A model generated the notes under the pieces. The model was not told where the DNA came from and searched no databases. It saw only the letters and a list, made by a program, of their open reading frames with translations. Positions 19,009 to 29,829 of a DNA stretch of 64,000 bases are shown piece after piece. Origin of the DNA: Mercurialis annua (taxonomy: Eukaryota; Streptophyta; Magnoliopsida; Malpighiales; Euphorbiaceae); the NCBI RefSeq assembly GCF_937616625.2, contig NC_065570.1, forward strand, positions 8,814,001-8,878,000, written 5' to 3'. A program made the position numbers and the translations under genes. Every line of letters starts with the position of its first letter. Position 1 is the stretch's first letter.

Positions 19009-20013
19009 GAGTTTGTGCGATCATCACTCCATACATGAAAAAACTTTTCAAAACGTGCGATCATCACTTAAGACTAAAGATCGTTAAGAGTAAAAAATTT
19101 AATAGCAACTCATATGTTCGTATAAAAAAAACAATTCGTTAAACTCGAAACCATACCAAACCAACATATAACACATCACATATCTAATCCATTTCAAAGA
19201 GGAAAACATCTTAAATATCATCCGGCAACACAAATTATCAAAAAACAATTCGTACAACACATCAAGAAAACACGAGATACTACCGTTTTCCCCCTTGCTT
19301 GACGTTTGTTTTCAAAAACTGTTAAATCATAAGTAAACATAGAAATTGCAAGTCTAGGGACAGTCAGGCCTCTGTGATGAAGGGTCGAGGCATTTGCTGG
19401 GTGTTTAAAAATTGCTCCTTCGGCGTGAGGTTCGATTACACAACTACCAGCTTGTAATTTTATTAGTGAAGAGTCTTAATCATACTATATGATTAAATTG
19501 AAGGCCCCTATGAGGGGCGACAAAAACCTCGCCCCCAGTAAGAGGTTTTGGAAAATAGGATCATATTTTACTCATGGAGTACAAATGTCGAAGAGTTTAC
19601 ACTATTTTTCGTAGGACAGACGATACTAAGATGATTTTAATCTATCGTGTTGAACGAGTTTATGCTGTCAGATCTATGACCATCTGCGATCAATCTACTA
19701 GTAAAAGGCTCACACTCTACTCGTTAAGGTAAATATGCTAGCTAGGTTTATATGGTCCATCGTTAGGCAGACGATATCAAAATGAGTTCATGCTACCGTG
19801 TTGAACGAGTTTAAGTTACAAAACATAAAAAGAAAGAATGTAAAATTTAGGATGTCTATGATTATATACGTGAACTTTTTTTAATTCATTCAAGCATGCA
19901 TTTGATCAATTAAAGTTCTCAAGCTATTAATATCTTTTAAAAACTAACTTAGTTCGACGAACAATTTAACTTTTTTTTATATTCAAGGTCTATCAGAAGT
20001 CAGTTTTCACCAA
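19009..20013. other. Gene-free stretch with a 151-bp duplication
   Basis: GTGCGATCATCACT occurs twice (about 19014 and 19056). A segment beginning CAGACGATA and ending TGTTGAACGAGTTTA recurs at 19617 and 19768, a diverged direct duplication. GAGGTTCGATTACA at 19430 resembles a tRNA B box, but no matching A box at a normal distance was found. Confidence 0.5.
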
Positions 20014-20569
20014 TCTATACTATATATAAAAGCACGGATGGGGGGGGGAACAGACAAATTTACTGAATAATCCTTTTCAATTTACTACTAAATAAAGGCT
20101 TTATAGTCATTAACTAATTAGTTATTTAATTAATCACTATTGTAATTAAAGTCCTAATTAGAATAGGTAGCTAAATTATCTCTAATTTAGTTTTTTGTAT
20201 GTAAAAAATAACTAAATTGTCTCAAATTAGTAGGAATACCTATCTTTTAATTTGATTGAACTACAAAATTAAAATACTGTATTTGGTCAAAATATTTTTA
20301 TTTAATTTTCTATTTTATTATTTTTAAAGATATTATTAATTAAATTAAGTTAATTAATTAATTATGGTTATTATAAAACTAAAAGAAGAATAAATTCAGT
20401 ATGAAAAAAATTTAATAACCGAATATATTATATTTACTTTTACAAAAATTCTTAACTAATTTAATATTAATTATAAATAAACAAGTGTTATAATTATAAT
20501 AAATTTACTAATATGTTTATTGACGAGTTACGTTACGAGCTACGTGCATAGCACGTAATGCGAAACTAG
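20014..20569 (+). mobile_element. Non-autonomous Helitron (556 bp)
   Basis: It begins TCTATACTATATATAAAAGC, ends with hairpin ACGTGC-ATA-GCACGT, then AATGCGAAACTAG, and is inserted between A (20013) and T (20570). A TC start, a 3' hairpin, a CTAG end and A/T target are Helitron hallmarks. It has no coding capacity. The copy at 47200-47856 shares the end motifs. Confidence 0.85.
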
Positions 20570-21168
20570 TTATATTAAAGGAATAAATTCAAACGTGAAA
20601 ATTTCAAAATTTAATAATTTGTCATATCATCAAATTAAGTTTGTGAAAATCTTCAATTAATTAAAAATTGCTAAAATTAGAAAACCCGGATATCCATTTG
20701 ACAATCTTTTGAAAACACAAACACATTTCAAAACTTGGACAAACCAAAGAAAACATCAAATTTAAAACAAAAGCCAAAAAGACAGGAATTGCCAACACAC
20801 ATTCTCCTAATTTTAATACCAACAATAGTGGTTTTAGAACAAGAATATCTACAACAAATAATAATTGACTCACAACTTCCACAAGAAAAAACAACATAAC
20901 TAATAGAAACAAACATAATTAGAAAGAAAAATAATAGGCTATAGAAAAGGATTACAAACACCACAAATCACATAGCTCAAAAGCCTCCAATGGCATATAC
21001 TCACAAGTCATCTTCTTTGATGCCTTAGGACCCAATATTTAGGAGAATATCCATAGCCCATTTGCCATTGTACCTTCAAGATTCCTTCACCACAAACAAA
21101 TCATTTTTACTTTCAACTACTATTAATCAATCAACACAAAACCCAACTCATACTATATTATACTCATC
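20570..21168 (+). other. Upstream region of the SQD2 gene
   Basis: About 600 bp between the Helitron and the SQD2 start. It is A-rich on the plus strand, with CT-rich leader sequence (CTCTCTCTTC) just after the ATG. I see no certain TATA box or other gene; the minus-strand frames here are low-complexity. Confidence 0.5.
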
Positions 21169-24100
21169 ATGATACCCTCTCTCTCTTCTCATTCTCTCTC
21201 TATAAATCCCACTCTCTCTCCTCCTTTTTTCCCCACACCCATTTCTTCTTCTTCTTTGAGTTGCCACCCTGTTTCTTTTAGTGGTGAAACGAGCTTTGTT
21301 TGTGTTAGAACTGAACGGCCCATTAGAGTTTGTTGCAAAAGAAAATCTGGGCAGTTGAAAAGATTTGAACTTGTTAAGGTTAGAGCTGAAGAAAATAGTA
21401 ATATGACTATTAGAGAGTTTAGAGATGAAGAGGAGGATGAGGAGGAAAGCCCTCCTCTTTTGGTTGATTCTGAATCCAATTCTAGACCTCGTCGTATTGC
21501 TCTCTTTGTTGAGCCCTCTCCATTTGCGTGAGTCTTTTGTTTTGAGCTTTTAGTTTGGTTTTTTTGATGTTCTAAGATGGTGAATTACTGGTGATTAGTG
21601 TTTGGACTGTAAATTTGATGGTTTTTTTTAGGTTTTGTTTTGGTTTTTTAAGCATCAACCATTTAGTTTAATTGTAATGTTTGTGCTTTTTAAATTATGG
21701 ATATTGCCATGTTTAGTTAAAATTTTAATCAGTTTGGTTCAATATGATTGTGAACACTTGTTATGTGGTTAAGTAACTAAGTGGAAGCATGGCTGAGTTA
21801 TTGTTGATGTTTTAAATTTGCTTGGGATTCTTGACTAGTGTGTATTCTTGTATAATGCATCTTGCAAGCTATTGTCATGTTGGTTGTTTGTGTTTAGATT
21901 ATAAGAAAAATTAAATATAATTGTTTTTGATGCTTACCTTTGATTCCACAAGTTTGATTGGATTTGGCACTAAGTCTCGAGTATTTTTACTACGAGAAAT
22001 ACTTCTAATTCACCACCTTATGTACTATTTTTATTGTATATATTTTGAGAGAATATTAGTGTTGTAGAGTTAAAGTTATCGTTGTAACATCAATGCATAT
22101 ATATAAGATTTAAAGGGTGCTATGAATATGTATAACTTTTTATTAAGTTACCACCTTTCATGGTTGCAACCTTTCATGAAAGATATTGCACCCTTTCAAT
22201 GCCAACCCATATAGTCAATTGGATTCGGGTCAATCCATCATGGACGGGCCGACCCGAATACCAATAGTTTGCTACTTTTCTTTCCTGTGAAATATGACGT
22301 TTCGTACACAAATGATTGATTCATTGGTATTATATTATGTTGCTCTGTTTATGGTGCCTTGTTTACTGACGAGACCTATAAAGTTTTTACTATATCTCAT
22401 TCTTTCATGTTGTTGGTCTGTTTGTTATTTGAATCTTACTGTTGTTGACTTATGTTGCGGAAAGATACTCTAGCTATTTTGTTGACTGATGTTGTGTAAT
22501 TTGAATCCTGCCATTTTATTATAGGATTCTATCTTCTCTAGATTCTTTAGATACTGAAGCGAATGATATCTAATTATTATATTGTTGAAGATGATCTCCT
22601 TATGCGTCTTTATGGTATTTCACCACCTTGTCAGAAATCCAAACAAGGCTAGCCTCATAAACTAAAGTACTTTTAATATAACTGCTAAACCTATAGTTTA
22701 TATATCTTCTGGAAAATTGCGCATTTGGAATAAATTATGGGCCATGAAGTTGTTGTTTGAAGTTTAATTTTGAATACTTTTTGTTATTATGTGGTTAGGA
22801 AATGTGTGAATGTATGCTTATAGTGTATATGCCTTGCATACAATTTGTGATGCACAATCATTTCTTGATCGATGTTTGTATTGTTCATTCAACATAAGAA
22901 AAGAACACTTTAAAACTACATCTGTTTGTTTTTGCACTGCAGATATGTCTCAGGGTATAAAAATCGGTTCCAAAACTTTATCAGATATTTACGTGAAATG
23001 GGGGACGAGGTAATTTTCTTCTATGCTTTACTAATGATGTTTATTACTAGTTTTCATTTTTTGTACTAAACATGTTCCTACCTCGGTCAAAGTATTTGGG
23101 CGGTGACGGATTGTTTGATATCTTTTTTAATAGAATAAATTTCATCTTCCGGACAATTTCATTTTCTGGTTCATTGAAGGCTATTAGCCTCACAAACCTT
23201 GTACATTCATTTGTAAATTTGTAACTACCCAATCTAACTGCAATGAATCTGAACCTAGTATCTTCAAGTTGGAATTTCGATTTGTGACCATCGTGATGTC
23301 CACTTGGAGTTCTTGTTTCTTACTGTTTAGATTGCAAGCATTAGTTCAGAATCTGAAACTCTTGAGCCCAAGATTTGAAAAAACAAATAGCTCGACTTGA
23401 AATAACTTTTGGTACTTTAGCTCATTCTGTTTTCTCTTTGCTACTTCCTCTATAATAATCAACCACCTTAAGTTATTTAAGGCTGCGGTGAACAAGCATT
23501 CTCATTATATGACAATACTAACGAATGACTTTGTTGATGATGCATTGCATAGGTGATGGTTGTGACAACACACGAAGGAGTACCTCAGGAGTTCTATGGT
23601 GCAAAATTGATTGGATCACGAAGGTAGCCGTACAAACCTTAGGGTGTTTGCTTCTTTACATTTGCATTATTTAAATGGTCAAAGTTCTGTAGATGCGAAG
23701 CTTAAGGATCCCTGAAACATGCAATAGCAAACTGTTATAAATATTAAGCATTCTTTTTTTCTTTGATCTGAGTGTTATAGTTAAACTGTCCAATTTAAAA
23801 GTGTCATTGTTCAACTGTTCATTATAACTGTGTGCATGTTATTTCAAAATAACATGCACTTTTTTTTTCTTTTATATTTTTTTTATCGAGTATGATAGCT
23901 CAACTGTTTAATTGAAAAGTGTGCACGCTGTTTCGAAAAAATGCTGCTTTTAAACTTCATTGGTTCTCAAATTTTCTCCTCTTTACAGCTTTCCCTGCCC
24001 CTTGTACGATAAAGTGCCTCTTTCTCTAGCACTTAGCCCAAGAATAATTTCAGAAGTTGCACGGTTTAAGCCCGATATTATACATGCATCGTCACCTGGC

Positions 24101-26159
24101 ATAATGGTACTTTCACATTCAAAGATACTGGGATGTAAAAGAATTGATTCACTGTACATGACTGACAGTTTGTATCTGTGTTGTAGGTTTTTGGTGCTCT
24201 CATTATTGCAAAACTATTGTGTGTCCCGATAGTGATGTCATATCACACTCATGTCCCTGTGTAAGTTTCATTCTTCCGAGATCTTTTCACACTTATGCTG
24301 CTTCTTAAGTCTTCTATTGCTGGTTAAGATAGGTCATGGTGTCAACATGGTTATTGTTGTCTTTTGCAGATACATCCCAAGGTACACCTTTAGCTGGTTG
24401 GTGACACCCATGTGGTTGGTTATAAGTATGCGAGCTTTTCCCTACTCCGCTGCAATTCATTGCAGATGCTGAATGCTTAAGATTCTGAGCCTAAAGTAAA
24501 TGTTGTTGTCCTTGTTATCAGAATTTCTTCACCGAGCAGCGGATCTTACATTGGTGCCATCTGTTGCAATTGGAAAGGATCTTCAGGCAGCTAAGGTAAC
24601 TGCAGGTGAGCGGAATCATCAGTTTATAATTTATATACTACCTTTTCGCTGATTATTATCATTTTAAATAATCATATTTTGGTTCATCAGACAGTTATGT
24701 TTCAGAGAAATTAAGTAAATGCATTGGGCAATAAACTTTTCAGCTATTACTTCTTTTAAAATAAATTTTCAGTCCCATTTAATACTCAGTGTAACAAAAA
24801 TATCATGTACATTATTTCCAAATCCCCTTCCACCAAATATTACCTCTCTGATTACCATGTTAAATATTAAGCTGACTGGTCTCTGTTTTGCTTAATTTTT
24901 CAGCTAATAAGATACGCCTTTGGAATAAGGGTGTTGATTCTGAAAGCTTCCACCCTCGTTTTCGTTCTCATGAAATGCGATGCAGATTAAGGTTAGACGC
25001 AAAAATTTCATTCATAACTTTTTATATTTTATGCTGTTTTCAGCTAACAAACGAGTAACTAATATACCTTGTCATGGGCAAATTTATTGAGTGATGCATA
25101 TTGGTTCCATGCAGCAACGGTGAGCCTGATAAACCATTGATTGTCCATGTCGGACGACTTGGAGTTGAGAAGAGTTTGGATTTCCTCAAAAAGTAAGAAA
25201 TTGATCATCTCGCTCTCTTCGTTTAAAAAAAATCATCTCTCTAAAAAATCTGAAACTGTTACTGAATTTAGAGCCACCTTATTCTTGAGAGCCAAAACAA
25301 ATAAATGCGACTGGTGGGGCTGTCTTGCTGACTTTGACCTAGTTATATATTCTATTGACAAACAAAAATGTCAACAATCTTATGTGTGTGTATATATATA
25401 TGAGTAGACTTACATGCTCTCTTACCTTACGACATCTAATGACTCTTATTTATCAGGGTCATGGATAGGCTTCCAGGCGCAAGAATCGCCTTCATTGGAG
25501 ATGGACCATATCGGTAACTATTGCTGCTTTATTTGCATATTGGAACACTTGATTGATAAAGTTCAAAATTTGAAATTTCCAATTCCACCTAGACTGCAAC
25601 TGTTGTGCAAACTAAATAAAAAATCCAATGTTATTCACTTACTGAGCTCAACTTCTTTTTTGGCAGCGCGGAACTGGAAGAGATATTCACTGGCATGCCT
25701 GCTGTTTTTACAGGGATGTTGGGAGGCGATGAGCTCTCAGAGGCATATGCCAGCGGTGATGTCTTTGCAATGCCTTCAGAATCCGAAACTCTTGGTCTCG
25801 TCGTTTTAGAGGCCATGTCTTCGGGGATTCCTGTTGTGGGAGTTCGTGCTGGTGGAATCCCAGATATAATTCCTCCCGAGCAGGAGGGCAAAACTGGTTA
25901 TCTGTTTAGTCCTGGGGATCTAGATGACTGCTTGAGCAAATTAGAGCAATTGCTATATAACCGCGAATTGAGAGAAACCATGGGCAAGGCAGCCCGCAAA
26001 GAAATGGAGCAGTACGATTGGAGGGCAGCTACGAAAAAAATACGCAATGAACAATACAATGCTGCAATCTGGTTCTGGCGTAAGAACAGAGCACAGCTGC
26101 TGAGACCTATCCAATGGTTTGTAAAGCGCCTTTTTCCATCTCCAGAAATTAATGTATAG
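21169..26159 (+). CDS. SQD2: Sulfoquinovosyltransferase SQD2-like, chloroplast, 11 exons
   Basis: The enzyme transfers sulfoquinovose from UDP-sulfoquinovose to diacylglycerol, the last step of sulfolipid (SQDG) synthesis in plastids. Exons: 21169-21527, 22943-23009, 23553-23623, 23989-24106, 24187-24260, 24370-24425, 24522-24605, 24904-24991, 25115-25192, 25457-25513, 25667-26159. All borders are GT-AG with consistent phase. The product is 514 residues, against about 510 for the Arabidopsis protein. A Ser-rich plastid transit peptide (about 1-80) precedes RRIALFVEPSPFAYVSGYKNR, where the GT4 fold begins. Landmarks are TTHEGVPQEFYGA, SYHTHVPVYIPRYTFSW, VDSESFHPRFR and the donor-binding EX7E pair (E391, E399, within SESETLGLVVLEAMSSG). 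No frame break is seen; it looks functional. No linked sulfolipid gene is present in the window. Confidence 0.96.
21528..22942 (+). other. SQD2 intron 1 (1.4 kb)
   Basis: GT-AG intron, T-rich on the coding strand. A small palindromic patch (AAAGGGTGC ... GCACCCTTT, about 22111-22198) could be a worn MITE. Otherwise I see nothing in it. Confidence 0.75.
23832..23859. repeat. Perfect 13-bp-arm palindrome in SQD2 intron 3
   Basis: Arms GTGCATGTTATTT and AAATAACATGCAC are separated by two bases. It lies in the middle of a T-rich intron (23624-23988). Confidence 0.85.
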
Positions 26160-26695
26160 GCATTTCAGAGACTGCAACAAAGAATGACGGTCGTTGAAAT
26201 TGTAGACTATGCTCTGGATTTTAGCAGACTACTTAAGGGTTGTGAATTGATAATTGATTGTTTATGATACTTCAATTGTTAATTTTGTAAATTAAGAAAA
26301 TAATGATCAGATTTGTAGTGAAATGATTGGGATAGTTTGTGTGAAAAAAACCCTTTTGAGATGGAAAAGTATATAACATAATGAAGGTAGCCAAATGTTT
26401 GTAGAAACTAGAATTCACACAATAAAATGCAGACACAATATTTGCTGACAGCAAAAGTCACTTGATCATGATGTATTATTCAAAGTAATACTTAGCCTAA
26501 ATAGCCTTTCACAAATTGAAAAGAGATAGGTTTACACCCACTAGAAGTCTAACAAATTAAATCAAAGATATTATCCAGACCTGGATTATAAGACTGCTAA
26601 ACAGATAGAAAATAGCAACTATCAAAGGAAAACTGATTTCATGGAAGAATAAGTCCATCAATCCCTACTTTAAGCTGAATACTGTAAGTAACTCA
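26160..26695 (+). other. SQD2 3' flank
   Basis: AT-rich sequence after the SQD2 stop, presumably 3' UTR at first. AATAAT-like signals occur near 26299. I see no gene. Confidence 0.5.
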
Positions 26696-27310
26696 GCTTA
26701 CGTTCATTACAGACGTCAATCTCAGCATCTCTCGGAGCTTGATAAACTGTTCTTTCTTCAATGGTTTTGTCATGAAATCTGCAATCTCACGGTTCCTTCA
26801 TTCACCAAGTCTCTCAAAAAATGAAACTTCACATCTATGTGTTTACTATTGCCACGGAACACAAAGTGCTTCAATAATTGTATTGTTGAACTGTTGTTGC
26901 AGTACATTAGGCTGCCTTCTTCTCCCTTATGCCCAACTTTTCGAGCAGCCTCATAAGCCAAATGTATTGACACGCACAAGAAGCTGCAACAATGTACTCA
27001 GCGTCAGCGGTAGATAGTGTCACCACAGGCTGCTTCTTTGTAAAGAATTCTCATTTCAGTCCGTGTAAAGCTTTATTTAGCTTATATACCTTTTCTTCTT
27101 CTCCTTTCTATACACCTCTTCTTCAAGTTCTTGAAGGAATGCACTCTTGACATATAACTGGTATACTTCCCACTTGTTTTGAGCTGCAGTTGCCAAGATA
27201 AGTCTTATTGTATCAAGACGAGCCACCGGAGCAAACACCTCTGTGTAGTCAATTCCATATTGTTTCGCATATCCTTTGGCCACCAATCTTGCTTTGTGCT
27301 TCTCTAAATC
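26696..27310 (-). pseudogene. Copia (Ty1) pol relic with an internal deletion
   Basis: Reading the minus strand from 27310: RT N-terminal motif [39 protein letters not shown] and KSAFLQEL, then KALHGLK. It then jumps directly to the RNase H end, KKQPVVTLSTADAEYIVAAS, and, after a frame change, SKHIDVKFHFLRDLVNEG and DFMTKPL. The central RT with the catalytic YVDD is missing. Stops and frame shifts confirm decay. No LTRs are seen nearby. Confidence 0.9.
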
Positions 27311-27483
27311 GAACCAGACCGAATTGAATTAATTTTTTTTATGTTTTTATCAAAACTGAACTTAATTTTTAATTTTTTTTTATCAAAATATACACAAACC
27401 AAAATTTAAATGATCGAAAATTTTCAAATTGAACCATACCTGTCGGTTCGGGCAGATTTTCATTTCAGTTATTTTAGCTCACT

Positions 27484-27498
27484 TTATATTAGCACTTT
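27484..27498. repeat. SINE target site duplication, left
   Basis: TTATATTAGCACTTT, identical to 28448-28462 on the other side of the SINE. Confidence 0.9.
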
Positions 27499-28447
27499 CT
27501 TTTTTGATAATTGGGGGTAGGGGTGGGCATGTACCGGTTAACCGGTGCATGAGGGTAATTTGTAAACCGGTCCATTGTAATACGGTTTTTAAAATTAAAA
27601 ACCTAAACCTAAAATTTTAAACGGTTAACCGGTAAATTGGTTAACCATAAAAAACGGTTCGGTTTTTCGGTTTTGCGGTTTTTAACCATATAACCATTAG
27701 AAAAATTAAAGACAAAAAAAGATATATTTTTAATTCTATTTGATTTTTTAGCAAACAAAAAAAACTATAAAAATTCAAATTATATTAAAAAAATATAAAT
27801 CTAAACTATCTTATAAATAGTTAAATCAATGCAAATATTTAAAACTATTATTATTTACAAATAATTTATGAGTAATATTAAAGCTAGATTTGTATTTTTT
27901 GAATTGTTTGTAGTGTTGTTCACGTCCACTTTCTACTATTTATAGACTTAAATATTCCTATTTTTGTTAAGTAAATATTTTAATAAGGAAAACAAATTTC
28001 TTTTACAATATTTTCATATATAAAATCTCCTAAAATATATAAATATTTCTAAATAAAATATATATCAATATATTTTTATATTTAGATTTTATTGTGTATA
28101 TTATAAAATCAATATTATTTTATAGATCATAAAATATATCTTATTAATTATTAAAAATATATGAATATATATATATAAACCGGTTAACCACGGTTTTTAG
28201 AAATCCAAAACCTAAACCTAAACCATTAACCATGAAAACTAAAAATCAAAACCTAAACCTAAACCGTTGGACCGGTTAACCACATTTTTCGGTTTGGTTT
28301 TCCGGTTTTGGTTCGGTTAATCGGTTTGACCGGTTTTTTTGCCCACCCCTAATTGGGGGAGGGGGGAGCGCTTGTGGGAGGAAATGAACCCACGACCTTG
28401 ACAATTTGCTGTCCAGCGCTTATACCATTTGAGCTACAGCTCGTTGG
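27499..28447 (-). mobile_element. tRNA-derived SINE (about 107 bp), split by an hAT element
   Basis: On the minus strand from 28447: CCAACGAGCTGTAGCTCAAA, with an A-box-like TAGCTCAAATGG, a B-box-like GGGTTCATTTCC, a CGCTCCCCCC stretch and a short A-rich tail ending at 27499. Perfect 15-bp duplications flank it (27484-27498, 28448-28462). The hAT element at 27518-28351 lies in the 3' tail. A related copy is at 46641-46733. Confidence 0.85.
27518..28351. mobile_element. Non-autonomous hAT element rich in CCGGTTAACCGG
   Basis: Terminal inverted repeats TAGGGGTGGGCA / TGCCCACCCCTA with a perfect 8-bp duplication ATTGGGGG (27510-27517, 28352-28359), the length typical of hAT. Both ends are crowded with AACCGGTTAACC and CGGTTCGGTTTT motifs, probable subterminal transposase binding sites. 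The AT-rich centre has no coding capacity. Confidence 0.88.
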
Positions 28448-28462
28448 TTATATTAGCACTTT
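28448..28462. repeat. SINE target site duplication, right
   Basis: TTATATTAGCACTTT; see 27484-27498. Confidence 0.9.
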
Positions 28463-29829
28463 ACTGGACAAAATTATGTCCAAAAACAAACTCAATTATT
28501 TATAATATTAAATCAAACGAAATTTGGTTCAGTTTTGGCACAGTTACTTGGGTAATTGATCGTGGACGTATCCAAACCATCACAATTTTTGCATTTTTGC
28601 GTATAAACTTGAGTATTCATAATTTGGCCGAAAAACTATCTGTTGAATTGAAAGTATATAACTGAAAAATACAAGTAAAAAACAAGTGTCAGTCGACCAA
28701 ATTCGGATCTCACGCCATCATATAATATTTGGGTGGAAAATCTCTTCTAAAATAAAACTAAACTTTAGTAACTAAAAAAACGGATTAAAGTTCGATCACA
28801 AAAATAAAATAAAGAGGTAGTTTTGCTACCTTCAGAGTTAATTATCTCTCTTACTCATTCTTAATCCTGCATTAAATTACTAAACAAAACAACATGAGAA
28901 AATTAGTAATTTCAATTACTTTACATCTTCATTCTTCACGCATTCTCGTTTCTACGCATGGACAAAATGTTTTCTCTTGATACAAGGTACTTGAAGTGTT
29001 TTGAATGAATTTTAACTATAAAACAACATATTTAAATTTTTCACATTCAAATTATTCTAAATAAGTCTTTTGCAGTGGATAAAGTCCTAACTTCAAATTT
29101 TAAATAGCCGAATATATGAATACAATTTGAACCCGCAATCTCATTCAAGTGAAATTTATCAACTTAACTGCGTCTTTAGGAATCACTTCAGCACCCTATA
29201 ACATGAAATAATATATGTTCATTTATGATCCAACAAAATTGGGAAAACTCCTTGTTTGAGGGTAACTCACCATCTGCTATATCATATGCAATCAAGGAGT
29301 GAGTAGTGACCATCATAATTCTGATTAATTTAGTTGCTTTGAGTTAAAGCAACATTTATTCAATTTGATGATAAATCCATTTCTATTTCTAAATTAGTTC
29401 ATATTTTTATGACTTCATTGTTTATAATTCTATGCCAAATGGAATTAAAAACTATCATAATATTTTTAATTGGAAAAGCCTATTTTTGTTATAAAAATAG
29501 AAAAATTGCCCCATGTACAATGTCTTGCATTTTACACACAACACACACTACTTGACCAAACAGCCCAAGTGGGTGGGGTTGCTGTTTTGCCTATTATCCT
29601 CTCTCTAATATATATATGAATCTAAAACATTATTTAAAACAATTAACTAAAAAAAAAGCAAAAAATCATACTAAATCACAGCCATCCAAATCACCACCAC
29701 ATTTGACCACCATTGATTTTGACAGCTACATCATCAAACCCCAACATTTTCCATGTACCTTGTCCAATTTTCTTATCATTAAACGTTGACTGGCCCCACT
29801 CATACTACGGTGTAATACACTCACACAGA
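28463..29829. other. Intergenic, no gene seen
   Basis: AT-rich spacer between the SINE/hAT nest and the BAHD gene. On the minus strand, 29180-29043 shows a weak SINE-like arrangement with a GCGGGTTCAAATT B-box-like stretch, but no duplication was found. The last 250 bp are the BAHD 3' flank. Confidence 0.5.

Noticed and set aside
18769..19087. Open frames on both strands over the hairpin array (75 and 102 codons)
   Set aside because: They are open because the palindromic repeat has no stops in those frames; the peptides are just repeats of SxEKTxLVFS. No start context or homology.
19340..19500. tRNA-like sequence with GGTTCGATTAC
   Set aside because: No cloverleaf can be drawn and no A box lies at the right distance; no tRNA gene is supported anywhere in the window.
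29043..29180. Possible further SINE on the minus strand
   Set aside because: A B-box-like GGGTTCAAATT is present, but no target duplication or A tail could be found.
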